Shown here: positions 47,592 to 57,068 of the stretch, one piece after another
How positions within the stretch are numbered: position 1 is the stretch's first letter
Layout of the letters: every line of letters starts with the position of its first letter
Source: Melioribacteraceae bacterium
GTDB taxonomy: Bacteria; Bacteroidota; Ignavibacteria; Ignavibacteriales; Melioribacteraceae
Length of the DNA: 64,000 nt
Direction: 5' to 3'
Assembly (NCBI GenBank): GCA_024103215.1
Contig: JAGFIY010000039.1
Coordinates: 30,721 to 94,720, forward strand
Translations under genes and position numbers: made by a program
The notes under the pieces: generated by a model
Told to the model about the DNA's origin: nothing
The model's database searches: none
The model's input: only the letters and a program-made list of their open reading frames with translations

Positions 47592-48690
47592 ATGTTTGAA
47601 GAACAATTAAAAGAAATAAAAAGTCTAGGACAGAAAATTACCAATTTACGAGGTTATCTTTAAATTAGATGACAAAGAAGAAAAGATAAAATCCCTCCAA
47701 AAGGAAACCGAGGCTCCAAATTTTTGGGACGATCAGCAGCGTGCCCAACAGATACTTCAGAAAATTAAATCTTTACAAGTTTGGGTTGAAGATTGGGAAG
47801 AAGTAAATTCAATCTACATAAACAGTCTTGAATTTATTGAGATTGCCGAACTCGAAGCTGATGAAGCGCTAATGGATGAGGTGGATGCTGAGGTTGCTAA
47901 CGTTCAAAAGGCAGTTGATGATCTCGAGTTCAGGAGTATGTTAAGTGGTAAAGATGATCCAAGAGATTGTATCTTGACAATTCATTCGGGTGCCGGCGGA
48001 ACCGAGGCTCAAGACTGGGCAGAGATGCTGCTTAGAATGTATCTGCGCTACGGTGAACAGAACGGTTTTAAGATGACAATGATCGATCTTCTCGAAGGAG
48101 ATGGAGCCGGTATTAAAAGTGCAACGATCGAAGTTTCAGGTCAGTTTGCCTATGGATATCTCAAAGCCGAAAATGGTGTTCATCGCTTGGTGCGGATATC
48201 TCCGTTCGATTCTAATAAGCGAAGACATACTTCATTCGCATCAGTGTTTGTAATTCCCGAAGTGGATGATTCAATTGAAGTAGATATAAATCCGGCTGAT
48301 TTAAGAATCGATACTTATCGTTCAGGCGGTAAGGGCGGTCAAAACGTTAATAAAGTTGAAACTGCGGTAAGGATAACACATGTACCAAGCGGAACCGTTG
48401 CTGCATGCCAAAGTGAAAGATCGCAGACTCAAAACAAGAACAATGCACTTAAACTTCTCAAAGCAAAACTTTATCAGATCGAAAAGGAAAAGCAAGAAGC
48501 GGAACTTGACGAAATTGAAAAAAATAAGATGAAAATCGAATGGGGAAGTCAAATCCGTTCTTATGTATTTCATCCTTACAACATGGTTAAAGATCATAGA
48601 ACTGATATTGAAACATCGGATACACAAGGAGTGATGGATGGAAACATTAATCAGTTCATTAAAGGTTATCTGCTAAAATTTGCGCAGTAA
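47592..48690 (+). CDS. prfB: Peptide chain release factor 2, with programmed +1 frameshift at a TAA stop
   Basis: The zero frame runs 23 codons from ATG 47592 and ends LRGYL at the TAA at 47661-47663. After a +1 shift at CTT the frame continues AAA TTA GAT to 48690, giving about 365 residues, the usual RF2 length. RF2 identity rests on the SPF stop-recognition tripeptide ([13 protein letters not shown]), in place of RF1's PxT. The catalytic GGQ ([11 protein letters not shown]) is present. Internal GAGGT, three bases, CTT matches the E. coli layout, but the stop is TAA, not TGA. A gene read without the shift would be truncated. Confidence 0.93.
47650..47664 (+). promoter_or_regulatory. prfB programmed +1 frameshift site (SD-like GAGGT, CTT, TAA stop)
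   Basis: GAGGT at 47650-47654 acts as the internal Shine-Dalgarno stimulator. It is followed by TAT, then slippery CTT at 47658-47660, in-frame TAA, then A. In E. coli the order is AGGGGG, TAT, CTT, TGA, C. Slipping from CTT to TTT lets the ribosome read on in the +1 frame. The peptide before the shift, LRGYL, is the same as in E. coli prfB. Confidence 0.9.
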
Positions 48691-48698
48691 TATATTTT

Positions 48699-49037
48699 AT
48701 GAGCAAAAGTAAATTGAATGAAATCTCCAATCGGGATTTTTTTCAAGAAGTCTATATGGTTGTTGAAAAAATTCCTTACGGAAAAGTAACCACTTATGGT
48801 GCAATTGCCGAAGCCTGCGGGATTAAATCATCTGCAAGAACAGTGGGCTGGGCTTTGAATAATGCTAAGGAAACCGGGTTGCCGTGTCACAGAGTAGTTA
48901 ACCGGTTTGGTGCATTAACAGGGAAACTCCATTTCGGCGATCCTCATCTGATGAAAGAACTTCTTATTAACGAGGGAATTGAGTTCGACAAAAACGACTG
49001 TGTTATTATGGAAAGATATTTCTGGGAACCCAAATAA
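48699..49037 (+). CDS. MGMT-family protein (short, PCHR-containing)
   Basis: The 112-residue protein is just the C-terminal DNA-binding domain of O6-alkylguanine-DNA alkyltransferase. It has the winged-helix segment PYGKVTTYGAIAEACG, the arginine-finger region SARTVGWALNN and the active-site PCHRVVN. The sequence after this (RFGALTGKLHFGDP) resembles alkyltransferase-like proteins, which normally have Trp in place of the active cysteine. Here the cysteine is present, so transfer activity is possible. It starts 8 bases after prfB. Confidence 0.83.
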   Translation: MSKSKLNEISNRDFFQEVYMVVEKIPYGKVTTYGAIAEACGIKSSARTVGWALNNAKETGLPCHRVVNRFGALTGKLHFGDPHLMKELLINEGIEFDKNDCVIMERYFWEPK

Positions 49038-49038
49038 A

Positions 49039-49938
49039 TCAGTAACGAATAATTTTTACGTCGGAAATTGCTCCGCTCGTTTTAATATAAATTTTTTTGT
49101 CAGTATTGTTAAAATTCTCTGTTCTAAATTTTTTATCGTCTTCCTTTACAAAACCATCAAGTTCTTTATTAGATAGCACAAGCGAGCCGTAAAACTCACA
49201 ACCTGTTTCCTGAGGAATCAAAATTTTAAGAGCAGCCGCACCCATATCTACCGATACATCAGTTCTATCGTATTCTGATCCTAATTTGATGTACGTATCG
49301 CTTGCTCCTGTGTTTAATTCAAGATTTCTAACTTTAAAATCCGATAAATCAAATCGGGTTTCTGAAGCACCGAGGTTAAATTCTAAATCCCAAACCGGCT
49401 GACGATTAATTGTAATCTCTAATCTATTCTTTATTGATTTACCAGGAATCAATGTATGCTTTGAAGTTGAAATAACTACATCTGCATGTTTGTCACTGCT
49501 CTCGGACTTCAATTTATAATCGGTTACGTTTCCCCTGGCTAGTGCTTTTACTAGTGAAGTAGTTGATCTTTCAAGATAAAATTGACCAACACCAGCACTC
49601 AATTTGAGAGAAGCAGTTTCAATATCTTCGCTGAAATTCGTCTCGTAAGTTTCTATTCTGTTGTTATCTGTCGACGAATCGAAAGAGAAGTCAGAAAAAT
49701 TAAGAAATGATCCATAAATCATTATCCCCATAAAAATTCCGAAAATCACGCTGACAATCGGTTTAAATGAGGATTGTTTGATCAGCACAAAAATTCCCCA
49801 AAAAACCAAAACAAGAGGCCATAAATCCCATACAAACGACCAACTCGTGGTTACATAATCGTATTTAACTGCTAAAAAACATAACCCGATGGTTACAAGG
49901 AAAAAGCCCCAAAACAGTTGTGATGAATTCCGTTTCAT
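49039..49938 (-). CDS. LiaF-like envelope-stress protein (DUF5668/DUF4097-type)
   Basis: The 299-residue protein has four predicted helices (about 8-95), with LFWGFFLVTIGLCFLAV and LVLVFWGIFVLI repeats. A soluble domain with a repeated pattern of hydrophobic strands and LNTGASDTYIKLG/DMGAAALKI follows, as in LiaF C-terminal and adhesin-like beta-helix domains. It follows the PspC-like gene by 5 bases on the same strand, a common pairing in envelope-stress modules. Its 3' end converges with the MGMT gene, one base apart. Confidence 0.72.
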   Translation of the reverse strand: MKRNSSQLFWGFFLVTIGLCFLAVKYDYVTTSWSFVWDLWPLVLVFWGIFVLIKQSSFKPIVSVIFGIFMGIMIYGSFLNFSDFSFDSSTDNNRIETYETNFSEDIETASLKLSAGVGQFYLERSTTSLVKALARGNVTDYKLKSESSDKHADVVISTSKHTLIPGKSIKNRLEITINRQPVWDLEFNLGASETRFDLSDFKVRNLELNTGASDTYIKLGSEYDRTDVSVDMGAAALKILIPQETGCEFYGSLVLSNKELDGFVKEDDKKFRTENFNNTDKKIYIKTSGAISDVKIIRY

Positions 49939-49943
49939 AATAT

Positions 49944-50384
49944 TTATCTTCTTTTAATTGAGTTAATCACTAGCACAGCGCCAATTGCTATAAAACCGAT
50001 CGGAATTAAATCGACGAAATTAAAATACGGAAAAATTCTTTCGAGAAGGAAAATTGCTCCGATACTGATTAATATCAAACCAAAAACTATTCTTCCGCTT
50101 TGTGATGTTTCTTTTACTTTTTGCTCCTCTGGTGCATTTGCTTCGGTATCACTCGATGGTTCGGTATTTACCGATGTTTTCTCTTGTTCAATTGTCCCGA
50201 TATCAGGAATAACAATCCACAAAACGATGTAAAGAATAATTCCCATCCCATTTATAATGGCAAGGATGATAAAAATGATTCTTACGAGTACCGGATCAAT
50301 ATCAAGATATTCACCAAGTCCGGCAGCAACACCGCCGAATACTCTTCGGTTTTTTGCTCGATATAATCTTTCTTTAGCAGCCAT
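49944..50384 (-). CDS. PspC-domain envelope-stress protein
   Basis: This 146-residue protein has LYRAKNRRVFGGVAAGLGEYLDIDPVLVRI at the N-terminus, the PspC signature, with a first helix just after it. A Gln/Glu/Thr-rich linker follows, then two more helices near 95-145, resembling the LiaF-type membrane region. A longer frame starts at 50456, but ATG 50384 is preceded by AGAGAAG and directly begins the PspC domain, so it is preferred. It likely acts with the LiaF-like neighbour in sensing membrane stress. Confidence 0.75.
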   Translation of the reverse strand: MAAKERLYRAKNRRVFGGVAAGLGEYLDIDPVLVRIIFIILAIINGMGIILYIVLWIVIPDIGTIEQEKTSVNTEPSSDTEANAPEEQKVKETSQSGRIVFGLILISIGAIFLLERIFPYFNFVDLIPIGFIAIGAVLVINSIKRR

Positions 50385-50575
50385 TTTCTTCTCTGATTTA
50401 GATTTGAATTTATCAACTATGTCGATTCCTAATTTGTTAGACGATATACACTTCAAAAGGTTCGTGATAGTATTTGTCCTATATCAAACAATTTTCTGTG
50501 CATTACGATTGTTATTGAATAAAGGACATAGGTTCTATATTTTTTATAGATTAAATTTTTTGAAAAGTGTAGTTA

Positions 50576-52216
50576 ATGAAAATTGGACTTTGCCAGATAA
50601 ATCCGATTATCGGGGATGTTGAAGGCAATAAAGAAAAAATTCTTCAAGGTTATAGAAAAGGAATAATTGAAGGAGTTGATCTCGTTATTTTTCCAGAACT
50701 TGCTCTGTGCGGTTACCCTCCTCAGGACCTGCTGGAAAAAGATGAATTCAGACAACTGATAATTAATTCATCAAAAGAGATTGCGGAAGAAACTGATTCA
50801 GTCGGTTTGATTTTCGGAGCGATCACAGAAGAATATGATAATGTGGGTACCGGAATTTACAACTCCGCCATTTTATGCTACGAAGGAAAAATTCAATTTA
50901 TTCAAAACAAAACTCTGCTTCCTAACTACGATGTTTTTGACGAAGTGAGATATTTCGAATCTGCTAAAGAAGTGCGAATCCACAAATTCAAAAATGAAAA
51001 ATTAGGAATTTCTATTTGCGAGGATATTTGGAATGACGCTGATTATTGGAAAAAGCGAAGATATGAAATTGATCCGGTGCAGAGGATGGTTGATAAAGGT
51101 GCTACGCTGTTAATAAATATTTCCGCAAGTCCTTATGCTTACGGAAGACGTAAGGAAAGATTTGAGATGCTTTCTACATTAACGCGCACAGACAAACTTC
51201 CGCTTGCATACGTTTGCTGCGTTGGAGCGCAAACAGATTTAATCTTTGACGGCGGAAGCATGTGCTTTAACGCTGAAGGAAAGCTCGTTAAACTCGGCAA
51301 AACATACGAAGAAGATTTTTTTGTATTCGATTCGGAAGAAAAATATTCGGAGGTTGCTGAAATTGAAAAAAGTTTTGAAGAAGAAGTACTATCAAGTCTG
51401 ATTCTGGGTATCCGAGATTATGCAGTAAAAACGGGATTTAAGAAAGCATTAATTGGTTTAAGCGGAGGAATAGATTCTGCGTTAGTAACTTATATTGCGG
51501 TTCAAGCCCTTGGAAAAGATAATGTAAATGTTGTTATGCTCCCTTCAATTTACTCTTCGGAAGGAAGTATAAAGGATTCTCAAAAACTGATCGAAAATTT
51601 GGGAATTCATTCTAATATCATATCAATTAAAGAACCTTTTGAAATTCTGCTCAAAAAACTTGAACCAATCTTCGATAATCAAGCTAAAAATATTGCTGAG
51701 GAAAATATTCAGGCTAGGATTAGAGGGTTATTGTTGATGGGTATCTCGAACAAGTTAGATTATTTACTGCTTACAACAGGGAACAAGTCTGAAATTGCAG
51801 TAGGTTATGCAACATTGTACGGAGATATGTGCGGAGCTCTTGCTGTAATTGGCGATGTCTATAAAACTGATGTTTACAGAATCTGCAAATTTATCAACAA
51901 GGAAAAGGAAGTAATTCCAATCGAGATTATAGAGAAAGAACCCTCGGCTGAACTTAGACCAAATCAAAAAGATCGAGATTCATTGCCGCCATACGAAATA
52001 CTTGATACAATTTTAAGAATGTATCTGGAAGAATATAAGGAACATAAAGCGATATCAGTCTATATAAAGGACTCTAGTTTGGTGAAAAAAGTGCTACGCC
52101 TTGTTGATATGAACGAATTTAAAAGAAAGCAAGCAGCACCGGTTTTGAGAGTCTCCACAAAAGCATTCGGTTATGGAAGGAGATTCCCGATGGTACATAA
52201 AATAACAAGAATATAA
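50576..52216 (+). CDS. nadE: Glutamine-dependent NAD+ synthetase
   Basis: The 546-residue enzyme makes NAD+ from deamido-NAD+, ATP and glutamine. Its N-terminal nitrilase-fold glutaminase domain has the complete triad Glu41 (FPELALCG), Lys112 (NKTLLPNYD) and Cys148 (SICEDIW). The C-terminal synthetase has the PPi loop GLSGGIDSALV near 298 and LLTTGNKSEIAVGYATLYGD. It is divergent from the PspC gene across about 190 bases, and dsbD follows 14 bases later. Confidence 0.95.
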   Translation: MKIGLCQINPIIGDVEGNKEKILQGYRKGIIEGVDLVIFPELALCGYPPQDLLEKDEFRQLIINSSKEIAEETDSVGLIFGAITEEYDNVGTGIYNSAILCYEGKIQFIQNKTLLPNYDVFDEVRYFESAKEVRIHKFKNEKLGISICEDIWNDADYWKKRRYEIDPVQRMVDKGATLLINISASPYAYGRRKERFEMLSTLTRTDKLPLAYVCCVGAQTDLIFDGGSMCFNAEGKLVKLGKTYEEDFFVFDSEEKYSEVAEIEKSFEEEVLSSLILGIRDYAVKTGFKKALIGLSGGIDSALVTYIAVQALGKDNVNVVMLPSIYSSEGSIKDSQKLIENLGIHSNIISIKEPFEILLKKLEPIFDNQAKNIAEENIQARIRGLLLMGISNKLDYLLLTTGNKSEIAVGYATLYGDMCGALAVIGDVYKTDVYRICKFINKEKEVIPIEIIEKEPSAELRPNQKDRDSLPPYEILDTILRMYLEEYKEHKAISVYIKDSSLVKKVLRLVDMNEFKRKQAAPVLRVSTKAFGYGRRFPMVHKITRI

Positions 52217-52230
52217 ATTTTGGAGTTTTA

Positions 52231-54000
52231 ATGAAATTGCGAAAATTATTCACTTTTGGATTTTTATTGATTGCGGTTAATGTTTTTGCTCAGTTCGGAT
52301 CAGATTTGAATTTGGTGAAAATAGATGTTTATAAATCCTTCGACAAAATTCATTCCGGCAGCGAAATGAAAATTGCGGTGAAAACTACGGTGGAAGATAC
52401 TTGGCATATTAATTCAAATAAACCTAACGATGAATTTCTCATTCCGACAGAACTTGAAATAAGTTCAAGTCAAAACTTTGTATTGAAAAAGATTTCATAC
52501 CCTGAACACAAAGAGATGGAATTCGGCTTTTCAGATAAGCCTGTCGCGGTTTACGAACATGAATTTTTTATTGGATCCATTGTTACAGTTCCTCCCGATT
52601 TGGCTCCCGGTAAATATACAGTAAATGTTGTGTTGAATTATCAAGCTTGTAATGATGCATCTTGTATGCCTCCGTCATCGGTTGATACGACAATCGTTAT
52701 AGAAGTTGTAGATAATAAAACCCCGGTTACCGAAATAAATTCGGAAATTTTTTCAAAAATCGATATTGCTTATTCACCTGCTGTGGTTGCTGAAGATGAT
52801 GATTCTTCGATTGCAAGTACATTGGAATCGAGCGGACTAATTCTGAGTTTGTTGTTTGTTTTTATTGGGGGACTAGCATTAAACCTTACTCCCTGTGTGT
52901 ATCCATTAATTCCTATTACGATTGGATATTTCGGAGGTCAGAGTGAAGGAAAAACAGGTAAGCTTTTCGTCCTTGGGATATTGTATGTCCTAGGAATGGC
53001 AATAACTTATTCTGTTGTAGGAGTTGTCACTTCATTAAGCGGTGCAGTCTTCGGTTCACTCTTACAGAACCCGATCGTGATAATTTTTGTTGCATTAATT
53101 TTGATAGCCCTTTCCTTAAGTATGTTCGGACTTTACGAATTTAAAATGCCCGATAAATGGGTGATGAAAGCCGGAGGAGCGAAATCAGGTGTTTTCGGGG
53201 CTCTTCTCATGGGACTAACAATGGGAATAGTTGCTGCTCCGTGTATTGGCCCGTTTGTGCTTGGGCTTGTCACTTACGTAGGTGCAAAAGGAGATCCACT
53301 TTATGGATTTTTAATGTTCTTCTTCCTCGCGTTAGGATTGGGGACACCTTATTTATTCTTAGCCTTATTCTCCGGGAAAATTAAAAGCCTACCCAAAGCC
53401 GGTTTTTGGATGGAAGCCGTAAAACACATCTTCGGATTTATCTTGATTGCAATGGCTATCTATTTTGTGGGACCGCTGCTTCCGAAAGTTTTTGAGTTTT
53501 ATCTGCTTCCGATCTTCTTAATTTTTAGCGCACTATACTTGTTGTTTTTTGATAAGACAGCAAACAACATCAAAGGTTTTCTTATTTTTAAAACCTTGTT
53601 TTCTATTTTAATTATAGCAGTTGCCGCTTATATGTTATGGCCGGTTGATAGAAAATCACCTGAATGGATTTATTATGATGAAAAAACTTACGAATCCTCG
53701 CTGCAGAATGGTGAGAAAATATTTTTGGATTTTTATGCTGATTGGTGCATACCGTGTAAAGAACTTGACGCATTAACCTTTTCGGACGAAAGAGTTATCG
53801 AAAAACTTTCTACATTCAAAACTTTTAAAGTTGATATGACTCAATCACTTTCCGAAGAAACTGAAAAATTACGGGATAAATTTGAAATAATAGGTATGCC
53901 TACTCTTATTGTGATTAATTCAAAAGGAGAAGAGGTGAATAGAATAACAGGATTTATGAACGCAGACGAGTTTTTAAAAACAATCGAGAATGTGAACTAA
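52231..54000 (+). CDS. dsbD: Thiol:disulfide interchange protein DsbD
   Basis: The 589-residue protein passes electrons from cytoplasmic thioredoxin across the inner membrane. It has a signal peptide (1-21, ending NVFAQ) and a periplasmic alpha domain with the cysteine pair Cys140/Cys145 (CNDASC). The eight-helix membrane domain has Cys222 (LTPCVYP) and Cys338 (AAPCIGP). A C-terminal thioredoxin domain carries Cys506/Cys509 (WCIPCKE). All six redox cysteines are present. A GGAG ribosome-binding site precedes the ATG. Confidence 0.94.
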   Translation: MKLRKLFTFGFLLIAVNVFAQFGSDLNLVKIDVYKSFDKIHSGSEMKIAVKTTVEDTWHINSNKPNDEFLIPTELEISSSQNFVLKKISYPEHKEMEFGFSDKPVAVYEHEFFIGSIVTVPPDLAPGKYTVNVVLNYQACNDASCMPPSSVDTTIVIEVVDNKTPVTEINSEIFSKIDIAYSPAVVAEDDDSSIASTLESSGLILSLLFVFIGGLALNLTPCVYPLIPITIGYFGGQSEGKTGKLFVLGILYVLGMAITYSVVGVVTSLSGAVFGSLLQNPIVIIFVALILIALSLSMFGLYEFKMPDKWVMKAGGAKSGVFGALLMGLTMGIVAAPCIGPFVLGLVTYVGAKGDPLYGFLMFFFLALGLGTPYLFLALFSGKIKSLPKAGFWMEAVKHIFGFILIAMAIYFVGPLLPKVFEFYLLPIFLIFSALYLLFFDKTANNIKGFLIFKTLFSILIIAVAAYMLWPVDRKSPEWIYYDEKTYESSLQNGEKIFLDFYADWCIPCKELDALTFSDERVIEKLSTFKTFKVDMTQSLSEETEKLRDKFEIIGMPTLIVINSKGEEVNRITGFMNADEFLKTIENVN

Positions 54001-54084
54001 ATAAAATTGCTTAAGCATAATAGCTTTCATATTTTTCATAACGTTAAATAACTAAATAATCATAAGAACAAGAGTAACATTATA

Positions 54085-55938
54085 ATGGCTAAAGAGATTC
54101 AAAAGAAGGTGTTAGACCTTGAAGAAGTAACTGTTAGGTTTGCCGGTGACTCCGGTGATGGAATACAGTTGACCGGTTCTCAATTCAGTGATACTACGGC
54201 ATTTGTTGGAAACGATTTAAATACTTTGCCGGATTATCCGGCAGAAATTCGGGCTCCTGCCGGAACCCTTTACGGTGTTAGTGGATTCCAGCTGCATTTT
54301 AGTTCGGTAGATATCCATACTCCGGGTGACACCCCGGACGTTTTAGTCGCAATGAACCCGGCTGCACTTAAAATAAATTTAAAAGATCTTAAATCTGGCG
54401 GAATTATTATAGCAAACCAAGATTCTTTCGATCCCAAAAACTTGAAACTTGCAGGCTTCGATTCTAATCCGTTGGAGGATGATTCACTCAATGGATTCAA
54501 AGTCTTTTCGGTCCGTATCACAAGTTTAACTACGGAAGCACTGAAAGATACTCCTTTATCCAACAAGGAAATTACAAGATCGAAAAACTTTTTTGCGTTG
54601 GGTTTAATGTATTGGCTGTTTAACAGACCACTTGATCCGACACTTTCTTGGATTAATACTAAATTCAAAAAACAGCCTGACATTGCAGACGCAAATACAA
54701 AAGCATTGAAAGCCGGATATTATTTCGGTGAGCAGACTGAAATTTTTACCGCAAGATATTCGGTTAAACCTGCGGAGCTTCCTGCCGGAACTTATAAAAA
54801 TATTTCGGGTAACGAGGCAACTGCGATTGGTTTCGTGGCAGCGTCGCAGCTTTGCGGACTGCCGTTATTCTTGGGTTCTTACCCGATTACGCCAGCTTCC
54901 GATATTCTTCACTTTCTCAGCGCTTATAAAAACTTCGGCGTAAAAACTTTTCAGGCTGAAGATGAAATTGCGGGAATTGCTTCGGCAATTGGAGCAGCTT
55001 TCGGCGGTTCGTTGGCGATAACTACAACGAGTGGTCCCGGTTTAGCTCTTAAAACAGAAGCAACAGGACTTGCAGTAATGACCGAACTACCAATTGTTAT
55101 CGTAGACGTTCAGAGAGGAGGTCCGAGTACCGGACTTCCAACAAAAACTGAACAAGCAGATTTGCTTCAGGCAATGTACGGTAGGAACGGTGAAGCACCT
55201 GTTGTTGTTCTAGCTGCCTCTACACCGAGTGATTGTTTCTTTATGGCTATTGAGGCTTCTAAGATTGCGCTTAAATATATGCTTCCGGTGATACTTCTTA
55301 CCGATGGTTATATCGCAAATGGAAGTGAGCCTTGGAGAATACCGCACGTAGATGAACTTCCAAGGTTCGAAAAGTCATACTACAATAATCCTGAAGATTT
55401 TCAACCGTATAGAAGAGATGAAAATCTTGCGAGACCTTGGGCAGTACCAGGAACTCCCGGCCTAGAGCATAGAATCGGTGGACTGGAAAAAGCGAATATT
55501 TCCGGCAACGTAAGCTATGATCCCGATAACCATGATTTTATGTGCAGATTAAGAGCAGAAAAAGTTGCAAAAGTTGTGAACGATATTCCAGATATTGTGG
55601 TCGACGGACCTGAAAAAGGCGAACTTCTCGTTATGGGTTGGGGCGGAACAAGAGGCTCAATCACCGAAGCAGTAACAAAAGCACGAAAAGCCGGGCTTAT
55701 AGTTAGTCAGATTCATTTAAAATACTTAAACCCTATGCCGAAAAATTTGGGCGAAGTTCTTTCAAATTTTAATAAAATATTGATACCGGAACTAAACCTA
55801 GGACAACTTGCAACTTTGATTAGAAAAGAATTTTTACGAGATGTAATTCAATTAAATAAATTAAAAGGACTGCCTTTCAAGTCCGCTGAGATTCAAAATA
55901 AAATCTCTGAAATTCTCGGAGGAAATAATGGAAAATAA
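54085..55938 (+). CDS. korA: 2-oxoacid:ferredoxin oxidoreductase, fused gamma-alpha subunit (KorA)
   Basis: The 617-residue protein contains both the gamma and alpha parts. The gamma part is residues 1 to about 190 (VRFAGDSGDGIQLTG, LPDYPAEIRAPAGTLYG). The alpha part opens with ATAIGFVAASQLCGLPLFLGSYPITPASDI. This matches 2-oxoglutarate:ferredoxin oxidoreductases (KorAB type). The complex makes succinyl-CoA, CO2 and reduced ferredoxin, or works in reverse in the reductive TCA cycle. It overlaps korB by 11 bases. An 84-base gap precedes it. Confidence 0.9.
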   Translation: MAKEIQKKVLDLEEVTVRFAGDSGDGIQLTGSQFSDTTAFVGNDLNTLPDYPAEIRAPAGTLYGVSGFQLHFSSVDIHTPGDTPDVLVAMNPAALKINLKDLKSGGIIIANQDSFDPKNLKLAGFDSNPLEDDSLNGFKVFSVRITSLTTEALKDTPLSNKEITRSKNFFALGLMYWLFNRPLDPTLSWINTKFKKQPDIADANTKALKAGYYFGEQTEIFTARYSVKPAELPAGTYKNISGNEATAIGFVAASQLCGLPLFLGSYPITPASDILHFLSAYKNFGVKTFQAEDEIAGIASAIGAAFGGSLAITTTSGPGLALKTEATGLAVMTELPIVIVDVQRGGPSTGLPTKTEQADLLQAMYGRNGEAPVVVLAASTPSDCFFMAIEASKIALKYMLPVILLTDGYIANGSEPWRIPHVDELPRFEKSYYNNPEDFQPYRRDENLARPWAVPGTPGLEHRIGGLEKANISGNVSYDPDNHDFMCRLRAEKVAKVVNDIPDIVVDGPEKGELLVMGWGGTRGSITEAVTKARKAGLIVSQIHLKYLNPMPKNLGEVLSNFNKILIPELNLGQLATLIRKEFLRDVIQLNKLKGLPFKSAEIQNKISEILGGNNGK

Positions 55939-56962
55939 AATAGAAACACAAGAATTAAAATATACAGCTAAAGATTTTGCTTCCGATCAGGATGTAAGAT
56001 GGTGTCCGGGCTGCGGGGATTATTCAATTCTTGCACAGGTGCAAAGAACTTTTCCAGATATCGGAATTAAGAAAGAAAATATTGTGTGGGTTTCAGGCAT
56101 CGGTTGTTCGAGCAGATTTCCTTACTATATGAGCACTTACGGATTCCATGGTATTCATGGCCGTGCGCCGGCAATTGCATCGGGATTAAAAATTGCTCAT
56201 CCTGAACTCTCCGTTTGGGTTGCCACGGGTGACGGCGATCTTATGAGTATTGGTGGAAACCATTTTATTCATACCTGTAGAAAAAATGTCGATCTGAAAA
56301 TTTTAATGTTCAACAATAGAATTTATGGCCTCACAAAAGGTCAATATTCCCCGACATCAGAAAAAGGAAAGGTCACAAAGAGTACACCTTACGGCAGCGT
56401 TGATTATCCTTTTAATCCCACTTCACTTGCATTAGGTTCTGACGCATCGTTTGTAGCAAGAACTATCGATCGCGAACCTAAACATATGCAGGAGATGATT
56501 CGAAAAGCAGCAGAGCATAAAGGAACTGCTTTTATTGAAATCTATCAGAACTGCAACATTTTCAATGATGGAGCATATCTGCATCTTACAGAGAAAGATG
56601 TGAAGCTTGATAATGTTCTCACTCTTGAACATGGTAAACCCATGATTTACGGAAAAGAAAGAGATAAGGGAATTAAACTTGACGGTTTCAGACCAATTAG
56701 TGTGAATCTAAATGATGGAAAACATTCGGTAGCTGATCTTCTTGTTCATGATGAAACAGATCAAAATTCGATTCGTGCTTTTATTATTGCACATATGACC
56801 GATCATCCGGGTCTTCCTACTCCAATTGGCATTTTCCGTAGAATCCTTAAACCAACTTATGATCAAGGAATTACCGATCAAATTAATCATATAATTGAAA
56901 AGAAAGGAAAAGGAGATTTGGAAGCCGTACTTTTCAGCGGTAATACATGGGAAGTAAAATAA
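55928..56962 (+). CDS. korB: 2-oxoacid:ferredoxin oxidoreductase, beta subunit (KorB)
   Basis: The 344-residue thiamine-diphosphate subunit has CPGCG at 26-30 and GIGCSSRFPYY with Cys60, cysteines that typically help bind the [4Fe-4S] cluster. The TPP/Mg motif GDGDLMSIGGNH is followed by NNRIYGLTKGQYSPTSEKG. The start is preceded by CGGAGG and lies within the korA end. A terminator follows directly, so korAB is one short operon. Confidence 0.93.
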   Translation: MENKIETQELKYTAKDFASDQDVRWCPGCGDYSILAQVQRTFPDIGIKKENIVWVSGIGCSSRFPYYMSTYGFHGIHGRAPAIASGLKIAHPELSVWVATGDGDLMSIGGNHFIHTCRKNVDLKILMFNNRIYGLTKGQYSPTSEKGKVTKSTPYGSVDYPFNPTSLALGSDASFVARTIDREPKHMQEMIRKAAEHKGTAFIEIYQNCNIFNDGAYLHLTEKDVKLDNVLTLEHGKPMIYGKERDKGIKLDGFRPISVNLNDGKHSVADLLVHDETDQNSIRAFIIAHMTDHPGLPTPIGIFRRILKPTYDQGITDQINHIIEKKGKGDLEAVLFSGNTWEVK

Positions 56963-56981
56963 AATATTAATTTATCCTCTT

Positions 56982-57007
56982 AGGCGGAGTTAATGCTCCG
57001 CCTTTTT
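56982..57007 (+). terminator. Intrinsic terminator after korB
   Basis: Stem AGGCGGAG / CTCCGCCT with a 6-base loop (TTAATG), followed by TTTT, 19 bases after the korB stop. Confidence 0.9.
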
Positions 57008-57068
57008 ATTTTATGTTTGTTTTTTAATTATTTTTTCTCACATTCATACCTTTAATTTTTGTGTAAAG

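Noticed and set aside
47592..48690. prfB as a pseudogene with a premature stop
   Set aside because: The stop occurs exactly at the conserved frameshift point with SD-like and slippery sequences. The downstream frame is intact with GGQ and SPF motifs and totals the normal RF2 length.
48699..49037. Alkyltransferase-like (inactive) protein
   Set aside because: The sequence around the active site resembles alkyltransferase-like proteins, but the cysteine (PCHR) is present, so I did not call it inactive.
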